Position numbers and translations under genes: made by a program
Notes under the pieces: generated by a model
Seen by the model: only the letters and a program-made list of their open reading frames with translations
What the model was told of the DNA's origin: nothing
The model's database searches: none
In this document: piece by piece, positions 45,253-56,515 of the stretch
Numbering within the stretch: the first letter of the stretch is position 1
Layout of the letters: each line of letters starts with the position of its first letter
NCBI RefSeq assembly: GCF_052857255.1
Contig: NC_135505.1
Coordinates: 48,359,507-48,423,506 of the forward strand
Direction: 5' to 3'
From: Amblyomma americanum
Lineage: Eukaryota; Arthropoda; Arachnida; Ixodida; Ixodidae
Length of the DNA: 64,000 bases

Positions 45253-46145
45253 TCAGCGCTTTCCTTCAAGATACTCAATGAGAGGCCGTAGTTCACTGTT
45301 GTCTCTTTGGTGTTGAGTGAGGAAGGACGTGGAGATGACGCCAAGAAAAACTGAATCGTCGTCGGGATCAGCTTGCTTGTCCTCGATAGCAGCACGAGAC
45401 AGACAGTCGGCATCACTGTGCTTCCTACCGGACTTATAAACGATGGTGACATCGAACTCTTGAAGGCGAAGGCTGCAGCGTGCCAGCCGTCCCAGGGGAT
45501 CTTTGAGGTTCGCCAGCCAACACAGCGAGTGATGATCACTGACGACTCTAAAAGGGCGGCCGTATAAATACGGGCGAAATTGGTCACAGCCCACACAATT
45601 GCCAGGCATTTTTTTTTCAGTGGTGGAATAGTTCGCCTCTGAGCGTGACAAGGTGCGGTTTGCGTATGCGATTGCGCGTTCGAGACCATCCTGGCACTGC
45701 ACCGAGGCCGATGTTGCTGGCCTCTGTGTGCAGTTCAGTGTCGGCTGGCCCGTCGAAGTGGCCAAGGAAGGGAGTACTGTGGAGAATAGTGCGGAGGTCT
45801 TCGAAAGCTTGTTGTTTCTCCTGGCCCCAGAAGAACGGTTCGGCTTTTTCCGTGAGGCGGGTGAGGGGCTCAGCGTTCTGAGAAGTTCTGCACAAAACGC
45901 CGATAATAGGCGCAGAGACATAAAAAAAAAAACGGCGCCCACTTCGCTTATCGGTTGGCACGGGAAAAGCAGCGACGGCGGCTGTCTTATCGGGGCCAGG
46001 CCTGACACCCTTAGCGCTTACGATGTGGCCCAAAAACTTCAACTCCTGGAAAGCGAAGTGACACTTTTCGTGCTTGAGGGAAAGACTGGCCGGACCAATT
46101 GCTGCGAACACAACGCGCAGGACACAGCGAACACAGAGTTCTTGG
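45253..46145 (-). pseudogene. Gypsy-3 RT C-terminus and RNase H
   Basis: The frame 45617-46201 gives LKHEKCHFAFQELKFLGHIV, SAKGVRPGPDKTAAV (RT thumb), AEPLTRLTEKAEPFFWGQEK and ASNIGLGAV. The frame 45253-46008 gives AYANRTLSRSEANYSTTEKK, FRPYLYGRPFRVVSDHHSLC and KSGRKHSDADCLSRAAI. Two poly-A runs (45601-45620 and 45922-45933 on the complementary T/A tracts) coincide with frameshifts. At the first, two compensating shifts restore the frame after about 11 wrong residues. Confidence 0.85.
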
Positions 46146-47110
46146 AGGTCATCTGTCGTGTAGGGGTCCCATACAATGCAGGCGTATTCGACACTTGGCA
46201 TTACAAGCTTTATATGCTTTCAGTCTTAGGGCACTATGGCAACCGCCCATCTGAAGCTTGAGAAATCCAAAGTTTTTTGGTGCAGAGGAATATATATTAT
46301 CGATGTGTTTCATCCATTGGAGCCCTGGCTTTATTATGACGCCTAGAAAGTTATATTCTTTTATATCTCTGATTACATTGTTATTTATGTTATATGAAAA
46401 ATTGAGTATCGCAGTATTTTACTCATGCAGAGAGAAACTGTTTTCTCGTAATCAATAACCATTTCCCATTCGTTGCGCCTATTTGCTAATAGTTGTTGAT
46501 TTGCGTTCGAAGAAAGCTGGTGAGACACAGATTTGTTAGAATTAAATATAATGCATTCATCCGCAAACAGCTTTACGGACACAGAGGGTTCGAGAGCTTC
46601 TGTGAGGTCTTTTATATAGATATTGAAGAGTATGGACCCAAAACCCATCCCAGGGGCACACCTGAGTAAACCTCTGTAATCTAGTGGTGGCTCGATCGAT
46701 GTCGCCATATGTCTTTCGTTTTGATAAATATGATGTGACCCAATTGGTTATTTGATACCAATTGTTGTTTATTTTATTTTATGTTGACAGCTTATGATGA
46801 TAGACTATCAAAAGCTTGAGAAGATTCTAAAAAATCATGTCGAGGTGGCCACCACAGCCCAGCACTTTGCTAAAGTCATCTATAGTCGCCACTAGCTGTG
46901 TTGTAGTGGAGAATTCCCGACGGAAACCTTATGTTGCGTTTTGGTTATTATTTCCGTCTGGTCTGAACAATTGTTGAGATATTTGGTGCGCACGTGTTCT
47001 GGCACTTTGCTGGAGGTGCAAAGCAGTGATATAGAGTGATAATTACCAACTTGCAGTCGGCTGCTACTTTTAAAAACATGAAAAGATCTTGCGGAGAAAA
47101 AGAGTATATT
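46110..47110 (-). mobile_element. L2/CR1-like LINE, RT fragment
   Basis: Leftward from 47110: GNYHSISLLCTSSKVPEHV (RT block 1), GHLDMIF then KLLIVYHH (46770-46855), PGMGFGSILFNIYIKDLTEA, then VSVKLFADECIIFNSNKSV (46385-46708). Then RDIKEYNFLGVIIKPGLQW, and MPSVEYACIVWDPYTTDDL (near 46180). These are successive RT palm-thumb blocks. The catalytic FADD is FADE. Stops lie between blocks; the 5' end is truncated and the 3' end was replaced by Gypsy-3. Confidence 0.8.
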
Positions 47111-47116
47111 TTGCAC

Positions 47117-47532
47117 ATTTGCGGAAAAAAAATATACTATAGGTTACTGCGCATTTGAGCAGCGCACGGAAGCCTTGCATAAATCAGTTTCTCTCCGAAA
47201 CACATTAAATCCTGTTTCGCTCGCATTTCATCAGAAAACATCGTTTGTAGGAAGAAATGTATTCGGGCAGAACTTGGCTTCTCAGCTGCAAGGGGCTTTG
47301 TAGTCTTCCATCAAATTACACATTTACTGCTGCAGCGTACGACCGTTCGAAGGCGAATGTTGGCCGAAGATATGAGCCAAGATACTTCAGACAAAATCGC
47401 CTACAATTGTTTGCTCCCACAGCGCACAAAATTTCAAAATAAGTGTCAAATTATAAAACGAGCAAACATGCATGCTCCACGTGTCATGCGAGTCATTTAT
47501 TGTAGTATAGCGTTCGACGAAAGTTTGTCTGG
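47117..47532. other. Spacer without gene
   Basis: No repeat or coding signal recognised between the LINE and the Penelope fragments. Confidence 0.4.
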
Positions 47533-48112
47533 TCAGGCATGATACGGATGAATTTGGAAGTCACCGAATGTCGAGGTTACAGTTGCAGTATTGGAACCCT
47601 CATGGGTTCCTTGTTCACTGAGGTGGCCAAAATTCGGTCGTCCTTTAGGTGTGCGGTACTTTACATAAGGAGCGTAAGTAAACTGCCTGCCGAATTCCAT
47701 TCTCCTATTCATAGTGGTAGTGGTTGCTTGAATGATCAATGATTGGAGGAACAGCCTTGATGACATTTTCTTATACTTAGGTATGATAGTTGCGTTGTCC
47801 TGGTCGATGATATGATGATGTGATGAAGCGTGTTCAGCAGCAGCGTTGGATGCTTGATTGCCATTAGCCACGTTACTTTTGTGCACGTGCAGGCGTCGTG
47901 AAAAGTCAGGGGTTTCGCGAATGTAAACATCATTGAAGTAAGCGCATGGAATTCTGCTTATCACACCCGCATACATTTCGTCTGGCAAGCGATCTATCAT
48001 GTTAATGAACTTGCTTCGAAGTTTGTTTCAAGAAATATGTTCGACACGTAGATTATACTTTTGAAAATACGTGCGCTAGTTTTTCGCTCACTGTGAGAAC
48101 GTACATGATTGA
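47533..48112 (-). pseudogene. Penelope-like GIY-YIG fragment, minus strand
   Basis: The frame 47533-48000 reads INMIDRLPDEMYAGVISRIP, CAYFNDVYIRETPDFSRRLH, VHKSNVANGNQASN, AAAEHASSHH, SRLFLQSLII. It is a GIY-YIG nuclease with YIG changed to YIR, so inactive. Upstream to 48112, with stops, TVSEKLAHVFSKV is the usual linker. It abuts the RT fragment on the other strand at 48113, head to head. Confidence 0.8.
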
Positions 48113-49100
48113 TCAGTGATGGAATTATGGTGTCTTTTGACGTAACGTCGCTCTTCACCAGTGTATCAGTGGGTCGCGTGAAGATGTTCTGCAGAAAGAT
48201 AACAGCCTTCTTATCCGCAAACCCTTTGACGTCCCAGAAATTTGTCGCCTTCTTTTTGTCTCAGTAGCCCATGCTTCTCCTATGGCGACAAATTCTATAA
48301 GCAGACGAGTGGTACAGCCATGGGTTCTTCAATCTCCGTCACAACAGCCAACTTCGTGCTGGAATCCCTGGAAGCAAAAGTACTTCGAACATTCCAACCG
48401 GAAATAAAAGTCTTCTACCGGTACGCAGATAATTGGTTTTGCGTCATCAAAAAACGGAACGTGCGCCGATTCATAGCATGAATTCCGAAACCCGGCACAT
48501 ACTGTTCACAGCTGAGATGTGGAATGACGGTTGTTTGCATTTCTTGGGTGTACTGGCACGTCTGTCTACGAAAGGTCTCAGCTTCACAGTCTACCGGAAG
48601 CCTCGTCACACCGGCGTTATCCGGATATCAATTTTAAACATCCGCTCGATCACAAGTTGTCATTTCATCGTCTCTAATGACACAATCCACACGTGTATTC
48701 ACTCATGATGGTGAGGCGCCGAACGAGCCAAGAACGGTCCACCGTGAGCCTGCCAGAGACAGCTCTCTGGGGTGTTTTCTGGCTGTAGCGGAGATGTGTA
48801 TACGAGCTCCGAAGGCAAATAAGCGCGCATTCAAAACCCAAACACCACTCCGGTACATTCCAGGAGTGAGCGAAGCACAAGCGCGGCCATTTCCAAAGTG
48901 TAATCTACGTCACACACATATCCCTTAAAGGATATGTCGAAGCAATTTCATTAATGTGAAGGAACTCTTGCCCTACGGTATGTACCCTGGAGCGATATAC
49001 AGAATGGAACTCTATTCCTGAACCTATAGTCTATGAACGTGACACCTCTAAATTCAGGCAGCTAATATCAGCTCACTTTGCCAAATAATCTTTTTATCAG
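48113..49100 (+). mobile_element. Penelope-like element, RT C-terminal half plus GIY-YIG start
   Basis: Near 48120 MVSFDVTSLFTSVSVG, then SYGDKFYKQTSGTAMGSSIS and KVFYRYADNWFCVIKKRNVR (48242-48481). YADN replaces the catalytic YVDD. Next TAEMWNDGCLHFLGVLARLS, KGLSFTVYRKPRHTGV (48433-48708), then TQTPLRYIPGVSEAQARPF (48677-48928), and after a stop NVKELLPYGMYPGAIYRM, where the GIY-YIG begins and fades. Several stops and shifts. Confidence 0.8.
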
Positions 49101-49199
49101 CAAACATTTCCAGGTTTAATCAGATACCAAACGTGAATTTTGCTTTGTAGCTGTTCCCTACGCCCATGTATATGTCACATTTACTGTTTTGTATTGTAT

Positions 49200-49494
49200 C
49201 TTTTTTTCCCTTTTCTGTGTTTGTAGTAATGGTGCATGTAAACGTTTGTATTGATTTGTAAAGATATGCGAAAATCAATCGCATGGGTGTTCTTTTCGTC
49301 TTTTTTTTCGTTTTTCTCTTTCAATAACCATGGTTTCATAAGAATGTGTAACGTTACTTGCCACTCCGGTTTTTATTTCGCTTTTATATGACCACGTGAC
49401 TATAGTACTTGTTATCCCCTCTTATGTAATGCCCAGCCCAGGGCCCTTAAGAGATAATAAATTATGATGATGATGATGATGATGATTATGATGA
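49200..49494 (+). mobile_element. LINE 3' end with (ATG)n tail
   Basis: The C/T-rich stretch ends TTATGTAATGCCC...GGGCCCTTAAGAGATAATAAATT followed by (ATG)n (49465-49494). AATAAA plus a triplet tail is the 3' end signature of CR1/L2-like LINEs, similar to 26300-26334. No coding part is preserved. Confidence 0.5.
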
Positions 49495-50303
49495 AGTGAA
49501 AGCATCGGCTATAGGCGTGCTTTTCTCTGATTTTTCTTTTTTTTCAGGAATATTATTAGGAAGAACATTGCAGTTGACAGAGGTGAAGTTGGCGTTTACA
49601 GGGCAGTGCTACATTATCCCTTTTTGCACTGCTGCATTCACATCTCTGTTCGTGCTCGCCTGTTAACTTTAATAAAAAGCAAATCTCAAGCGCACAGAGC
49701 TAATGTATCCAAAGCGTGATCATAATAATGGAAAGCGTGCCAAACATTCTTGGACGAAAATTTTTAATTTTACAGAACAGTAAAGCATTGTAATGAAAAG
49801 ATGGAATGAACTGATTCATTCCTCCCATGTTTAGGAAAACTTTACCTTATAGTTTTTTCTTCGCTCTCATTTAACAGTTATGACTGCCTTAAACAGCCAA
49901 TGGGGAATGCTTTTTATGATGAGAAAAGCGTTAGGACCATAAAAAGAAACTGAAGCTTGCCGACGAAAGATGTGACGATGCATGTATTGTTTAGTGAAAT
50001 CTTCCAATAGATAAACAATTGCTTACACAAACCCTTTCTTGTTCGAAAATAATTTTGTCCTGAGTTGTGGGGTATGTGCCACTGCCTGGCTACGTACTAC
50101 CCCTCGTCTATATCAGCTGCGTGGGAAGAGTTCAAGGACGGGAGAGCTTAACTGCATTACAAAAGCCGCCATTAATTTGTTAAATATGCGGTTCACGCCT
50201 TTATCTCACCACAATATATGGTGGTGAAATAAAGGCACGAAATCACGAAATATTTGCTTTGAGTGCAAGCCTTCTTGAGCATGCTCTTTCAAACAGGAAG
50301 GCC
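49495..50303. other. Gene-free spacer
   Basis: AT-rich; no TE protein or repeat family recognised. Confidence 0.4.
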
Positions 50304-51222
50304 CGGTGCATAAAATATACCTTGTGTCCCAATTAACTTGAGCCGAGGGTTAATAAATAAATTATTAAAGACAGGCGAGAGAAACCAGTTGCATATTGGT
50401 GACAGCCATCCTGCGCAACACAGACAAGTTTTTGTTTCGCAATAAATTAATAGTTGATGACGTTTCATTATGTAAATAAAATATATTCACTTTAGACAGC
50501 AAAATGCATTTGAACAGTTGTAGAGCACCTTCAGAAACCCTCATTCCATCGTTTACGATAAGAAAACCCTCGCGCGTTTTTTGTTTTTTCCCCGCTCCAA
50601 AGGAAAGCCCCGAAGTGCAAAAATAAACCACTTGACTAGCGCTTTCGCGCGCCACGATCGGGCTGCTCTCAAGCGTGGTTTTAGCACACAAAACCACCTG
50701 CAGCCTTTCCTCGGCGGCTCCGCAGCATCGGCAGGCCATATTGTTGGCGGCTGCAACTTGCACCGTCATGTGTGCAAACTGGCTGATGCAGACGAGAAAC
50801 CACCGCCAACATATCGGCCTGCCGCTGGTGCGGGGCCTTCGAGTCAAGGCTGCAGGTGATTTCGTTTGCTAAAACCAGGCTTGAGAGCAGCACGATCGTT
50901 GCACGCAAATGCGTTAGTCTCGTGTTTTTTTTTTGTATTTCGCGGGCATTCTTTTGAGCTGAGAGAAAAGGAAGCTCTTGGGTGTTTTCTTTTCGTAAAT
51001 CATGGAATGGGGGTTTGTTGCAATGCGGTTTGTTGTCTAAAGTCAATATTTATAATTTAGAAAAATAAATGTATTTAAACCATTAGTTAATTGCAAAACA
51101 AAAAACGCCTGTGGTGCGCAAGATAGCTGGCACCAACATGCAAGTGGTTTCACTCGCCTGTCTCCAATAATTTTTTTAACCATTGGCTCAATATAGCTGG
51201 GACGCCCGGTATAATCTGTGCA
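50304..51222. repeat. Foldback element, arms about 450 bp
   Basis: 50304-50770 is mirrored by 51222-50790 at roughly 75-80% identity. Matching blocks include GTGTCCCAATTAA with GCGTCCCAGCTAT (complement) at the outer ends, the AAGACAGGCGAG block, TTTAGACAGCAAA, and GGCTGCTCTCAAGCGTGGTT near the centre. Open frames across it (50365-50847 -, 50681-51046 -) are alike because the arms are. No transposase lies between the arms, so it is non-autonomous. Confidence 0.8.
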
Positions 51223-54200
51223 GTGCCTCAAATTCGCGATCTGATGAATTCAATGTTCCAGTGGCGCGAACGTAAAGTTAGGCATATTATTTTAAAAGTG
51301 TGGATAAACTCTCTAAAAATAGCGATAATTCCATGAGCATTTTGTCTTGAAAAGTTTGCCTGCGCATAGAGTGCTGCACATAAGGTTGTGTGTCTCCGAA
51401 TCTACTTCAACGTAACACAGAAGCACTTTTGCAGCGGTGCGTGATCTGCATGGCTTCATGCGTGGAGCTGCCCAACGCGCCTAACTATGAAACAATCTGT
51501 TTGGTCTCTTTTCCTTCCGTACTTTGCAGAATGGCTTTCCTAATATGAAACGTATGGTAAGTGATATACTCAAACCGATATACCACGGGTACACGTGGCG
51601 TGTTTTTTTCTATTCGAATAGCGCCAAGTAAGTCCCACTGAATTCCTCTTTCTTCTCGTGTGCTATTCTTGATGAGGCTTTGCGTGCACACTGGCCCAGA
51701 GACGCCAGCTGCTGATCATGTTTTGGCTTTCTTTGAAGGACAATAAATAAAACAACGTAAATTATACCTTGGTGGAAACAGCGTCTGTAGCTCTTTTTCT
51801 AGCCAATGATCAAAACGTTAGATAATTAGGCTTTGCTAGTTTATAACTTTGAAGAACGAAGAATAATCATGAGAAGGCCATGCCATTCTCAACACCCATT
51901 TAATTTCAGTGGTCTGAAACAGTACCTCTGTTTTAAATACTTGGTTACCTTTACCTGGGACATCTGGTATACGTATATACAGGTGCGTTAGGGACACCGG
52001 CCACAAATTTTTAAATATAGGCTTTTGAGTTATGCAGGCGGCTTCGGTGGCAGAATAATATGAATGTTCGAGGACGTCATATAACAATCCAGTAAAGTAA
52101 ACTATTTAGCCGGCTAACTAAGTTCTGACAATTAGCATTTAACTCTTACAAATAGATATCAAGGGCCGTATTCCGACTTTGAGTCATAACAAAGCGCGTA
52201 ATCAGCTCCCGCCGCGGCCACACCTGTTTGGTAGAACCGCCGGAAGCGGATGTCGGTATGGTTGCGACTGTGAGCGGCGGCAGGAATGGTACTGCGTTGC
52301 AGTTACCCCAGGGCAACGTCCAGCTGCGCTATCGCTCTTTGCCGAGAAATGGAACGCGACCAATGCAACAGACGAAACGTTTAGCCACAAGTTTATTTGC
52401 GCTTTGAATTCCTCTGTAAAGGGGTAGTATCCAAGCTGTTTTAGCTGCCCATTAGACTTCAACAAATAGAAGGTACAGTTGAGATACCCTTTTCTGAAGC
52501 GTAAAGGCCGCATGTGTACTTGAAGAAAAAAATAATTTACGCAACTACGAATGGATTTTCAGGGATAAAAAGCGGCCGCTGCAGCCGTCGATCGCAGATG
52601 GTAAATAAAAAGCAGCTAGCTTGTTCGCACAACCGTGTTCTACATTTATCTTGAGGTAAAAGGGAACGGAGAGGAAAATGTGTGGCATGCACTCACTCAC
52701 TGTGCAATGCGCGCTCCGTATGGTGTTGAACAAAGAGGCCGTGACGTCTTGCCGTCCCCAACATCGCTGAATTCAAGTTGGTGCGGTTATGAGTGCGTAA
52801 TTTATGTTTTTCATTCCTTTTATGCATGCTCTGCAAGAACCTCGAGATGCCTCTGTCAGGTTGTTATTTTTTCGGCTGCAAATAAATAAAAGGGACGAGC
52901 TAAAAAAAATTTCTTCCTGTGTACGCTTCAAATATGCGTTTGGGGACTGCGCAGCCGAAGTTTTCATCAATTCGCCATGGTAAGAAGTGCAGGCATGCCC
53001 AAACTGGCGCCTGAAAACTAACTTGCAAGCTACCTCGCGAGCTCAATGCAGATCCACGGCATCGCGGCTATCGATAACCGTAAGGGACGCCGAAAAACCA
53101 TCTCAGGCATTTCGAACCTATCGGTATATAGTAGCGCATCGTTGGCAACTGACCATCCGTGCACTTAAGCGGTTTCACACTGCCAGGCATTACAAACGAT
53201 CACGATGCAGGACGCTTCGACAGCTAATAAAGATTTCTTGAACAGGAAATGCACGTTTGCGCGCAGTAAGCACAAGCATTTTGCGGGACAATATGGTTTG
53301 TGAATAGACGAGGAGATAGTTATCTTACATCATTCGAAGTTCGCAGACGAGATTACTCCTGTGTTAGCGGTGCCATCCGGTTTGAATGAAGAGAACAATT
53401 TCTACAACAAACCGGTGCTCGTTAAGTTTAGGAGCTACCAAATCATCCAAAGAAATAAAAAGGAGAGCAATTTCATCATCCATCCAATTTGTTACAGCCA
53501 AGGCAAGACGAAGCGAATGCCCCGTACCCAGTTTATAGCCAGTTCACGTGCCGGAAAACGCAGTCACATCGACGAGTTCACTTTGAAGTGAAGAGCCACC
53601 GCTTCACAGAACGCTGCCTTGTTGGCCGTCCTTGAGCATGTGCTGCTACAGGAGCTTACGCTATGTGTTTGACGTCACTGTTCGGTTTCTTCGACTCTCT
53701 TCGCTTCACTGAAACCACAACATCCACTTCCGGCGTTTGGACCAATCGACTGTGGCAGCTGCCGCAGATTCTGACGCTTTCATTATGACACAAACTGCGA
53801 ATATACGGACCCTGACCGCAATTCGAAATTTGTAATTACTAGAGATTTGCCCGTACCCTAACATTGAGACTGTTGCCCAGCGCCGGCCCTGTTCATAGGA
53901 GCTGATGTTATACGTCCTGAATAACCACGGGGTTCGCATGCAACCTTATCAATTCGTGAGAATAGAGGGAAGAGGGACTTGTTTTGCCGCGCATATGAAA
54001 GAAACCAATCACCGCAATCAGGTGAAACTGAAAGGAATGTTCATTTTTTTTCTATTTGTGGAATAAAGGCGGATTAATATTTTAACTATTTTGTGGTGAG
54101 AGTTGCATGACTAGAAAGTAGAAAAAAAAATCGCGGGAGGGTGACTTGTCTCTAACGCGAATATTTGAGTCTGCGGTGTGGTTCGACAGAAAACGATAAT

Positions 54201-54858
54201 ACACAGACCTCTCTTTGTTTTTTTTTTTTTCTCGCAATCTCAGACAGCCGAACGTGAATTTTCACTTGCGCACGGATGCAGTAATAGTGCACACTATGTT
54301 TCGATGGTGGCTTTCGGCGGATTGTAGCAGAATATCCTCCAGCAGCCGGCAAGGTTCCTCAAACCACTGGGCCAGCCGCAAAACCTGCATTTTACATCTC
54401 CTGCTTTGCCTGTTCCTCCCGTCTGGTAAACGCGGATAGTGGGACGTCCAGTAGCAGAGGACAACACCCAAGCCACGAGCCAGCCCTTCGCTGCCACTCT
54501 CATGTATTTCCGTGCGGTTTCCCAAAGATGGAGACGGATATTTCATTGTTTTTACTTTTGCATCGCCAACTGAAGCCGGTGCAGCTGCCGAGTGCGAAGG
54601 TGCAGGTGGCGCTGTGGACGAATACGCTGACGAAGGCGCGAAGTTCAGGAAGAAGCTAACAAGCTGCAAGCATCTAAATCATCCATTTTCCACCACTTGT
54701 ATGCGGACTATGGACCTCCGATCTTCGCTGACGGCGCTATTGTAGATTACTGGATCTGCTGCAGCGACATTCAAATCTTCTACCTTCGGGGGTATTTATG
54801 TTGCCTGTAACCTAACTTTGGTGAATGGATAGAAGATAGCAGCGTCCCCTTTGAAACA
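51223..54858. other. Gene-free stretch
   Basis: 3.6 kb without a recognised transposon protein or repeat family. The longer frames (51485-51691 -, 52202-52513 -, 53361-53591 +, 54262-54669 -) lack motifs. The last is Ala/Ser/Pro-rich at its start and might be an exon, but no splice sites support it. Confidence 0.4.
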
Positions 54859-54972
54859 GGGGGGGGGGGGGGGGGGGGGCAGGACAAGTGCCACCATACT
54901 GCGAATTTTTTCATTCACTGTTTCTTTATATTTGGTATCCTTGTGAGTGCACACTAGCCCCCCCCCCCCCCC
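54859..54972. repeat. Paired G21 and C15 homopolymers
   Basis: 21 consecutive G at 54859-54879 and 15 consecutive C at 54958-54972, 78 bases apart. They could pair as a hairpin in single-stranded DNA or form G-quadruplexes. Flanks are not inverted repeats. Homopolymers of this size are also prone to length errors. Confidence 0.9.
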
Positions 54973-55564
54973 TCGTGATGTGTAAACGGTAATGGCGGAG
55001 CTGAACAAGAGGCCTGCTATGCTACATGTACCACTCATGCCGCTATGCTACAATACTATCTCTGCTTTTTCCAGCAGTTGTTCGCATTTTCATTTCAGGG
55101 AGCTAAAATGCGACGCTATATTTCCGGCATGGGCATTTTTGCCAAACGCAATCTTGTATGCTATGTGTACACATTTGCCAGACTGTCCAATATAATTCCT
55201 GCTGTACGAAAATCGAATCCAGTATACTTCTTTCTGCATTGGATTAGACTTTTTCATACCCAGTTTCACATTCGTTGTGTTTGTCACGCGTTGATTTTCT
55301 TAGGTCGTGTTGCATAGCTCTATCAGCTTTCTTGTTGTCACAAACCCAGCATTTACTTCGGTGTTGGCTATTCTGTTTTTGAGTCCGTGCGCAACTTTGT
55401 GAGTCGTGATATCAGCACAGGCCGTTCTTCCGTTCTCTCTTCAACGGTTCTGCTAGAAAAGGTTTTTCAATCATTTAAGCAATGAAACAGCTTAAATCAC
55501 TGTGAAAAAGCGACCACGATTTCAGAGACATGGTTAAGAGAGAACGGCCTTTCGTGGTGCCATG
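54973..55564. other. Spacer without gene
   Basis: No family signal. A short imperfect inverted repeat (CCGTTCTCTCTT near 55432 and AAGAGAGAACGG near 55537) is the only structure noted. Confidence 0.4.
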
Positions 55565-56515
55565 TATTCTTAAACGAGCACAAACACTGAAAAGGATAGG
55601 AAGCAACAGCAGATAGATATAGATAAAGAGGAGGAGGGAAAGGCAGGGATGTTAACCAGAAAGGGGTTCCGGTTGGCTACCCTGCACTGGGGAAGAGGGA
55701 TTAGGGGACCAAAAAAAGAAAGAGAGAAGGGAAAGAAGGCATAACACACACACACGCACAACGCTGTCGCAATTTGTCACTCAATCCAGTCGCTCTCAAG
55801 TAGGCAAAGAGTGCCTTGTATGCCTTGAGGGCAGTCGACTGCTGTGGCCACGGACCGAGGATCTTTTGCTCTGTTAATGGGCGAGGATCTAGGCGGTCCA
55901 GGGCACAACACAGTGTATGTTTTGCACTCGCAAATGCAGGGCACTCACAGAGAAGATGAGCGATGGTCTCCTCACAACCACAGCTCTCACAGGCAGGGCT
56001 GTCGGCCATCCCCATCCGGAAAGCATAGTAATTGGTAAATGCAACACCGATCCATAAACGGCATAACAGTATTGCGTCGCGACGTTCTAAGTTACGTGGA
56101 AGACGAAGGCGCAGTTCAGGGTCCAGTGCCTTGAGGCGGAGGTTGCAAAACTCTCCCGTGTTCCACGCTGAAAGTGTGAGCTCCAGCGCCAAAGGGCGAA
56201 GCCCACACGCAGCGTCAGGTCTCGATATTGGGATCCTCACTGGAAGTCCGTCGTTGTGAGCAGAACGCGCAGCCGCATCGGCCTGGTGGTTACCGTTAAT
56301 ACCACCGTGTCCTGGAAGCCATTGAAAAATGATGTCATGACCTTTGGAAATGGTGCCGTGGTACAGTAGACGGATCTCAGCAACAAGTTGCTCCTGCGAC
56401 CCGCGGCGTACCGCAGCTTGCAGGGCTTGAAGGGCTGCTATAGAGTCGGTGAAAACCGTCCAGTCATGTGGAGGTTCTTGGCTGATGAACTGATCATTGT
56501 GGTGAAGACACCTAG
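55565..56515 (-). pseudogene. LINE ORF2 C-terminus: RNase H plus Cys-His domain
   Basis: A single open frame runs leftward from about 56500: DWTVFTDSIAALQAL (first Asp block), FQWLPGHGGINGNHQADAAA (final Asp/His block), RLWIGVAFTNYYAFRMG, CESCGCEETIAHLLCECPAF, then YLRATGLSDKLRQRC. It is unbroken for about 250 codons, so this copy is young. RT is missing upstream: at about 56515 unrelated DNA begins. The 3' UTR is T/C-rich to about 55565. Likely the I/R1-type RNase H group, a different family from 58.6 kb. Confidence 0.8.

Larger units (their letters stand above)
44150..46145 (-). mobile_element. Gypsy LTR retrotransposon, 3' half (Gypsy-3)
   Basis: Leftward from 46145: RT C-terminus, RNase H, integrase (core deleted), pol stop at 44406, polypurine tract, 3' LTR start. 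The pol end VVHVTPMKPYYAR differs from Gypsy-2's IVRLKPYYAR, so this is a distinct family. The 5' part is missing: at about 46145 the frame runs into an L2-like LINE. The 3' LTR is cut near 44150, where the long duplication ends. Confidence 0.85.

Noticed and set aside
45653..46261. 202-codon plus-strand open frame
   Set aside because: Antisense of Gypsy-3 RT/RNase H; the minus strand carries all the recognisable motifs.
50365..51046. 160- and 121-codon minus-strand frames resembling each other
   Set aside because: Similarity is explained by the inverted arms of the foldback element, not by a duplicated gene.
54262..54669. 135-codon minus-strand frame, Ala/Pro/Ser-rich
   Set aside because: No motif and no credible splice sites; composition bias alone is not enough.
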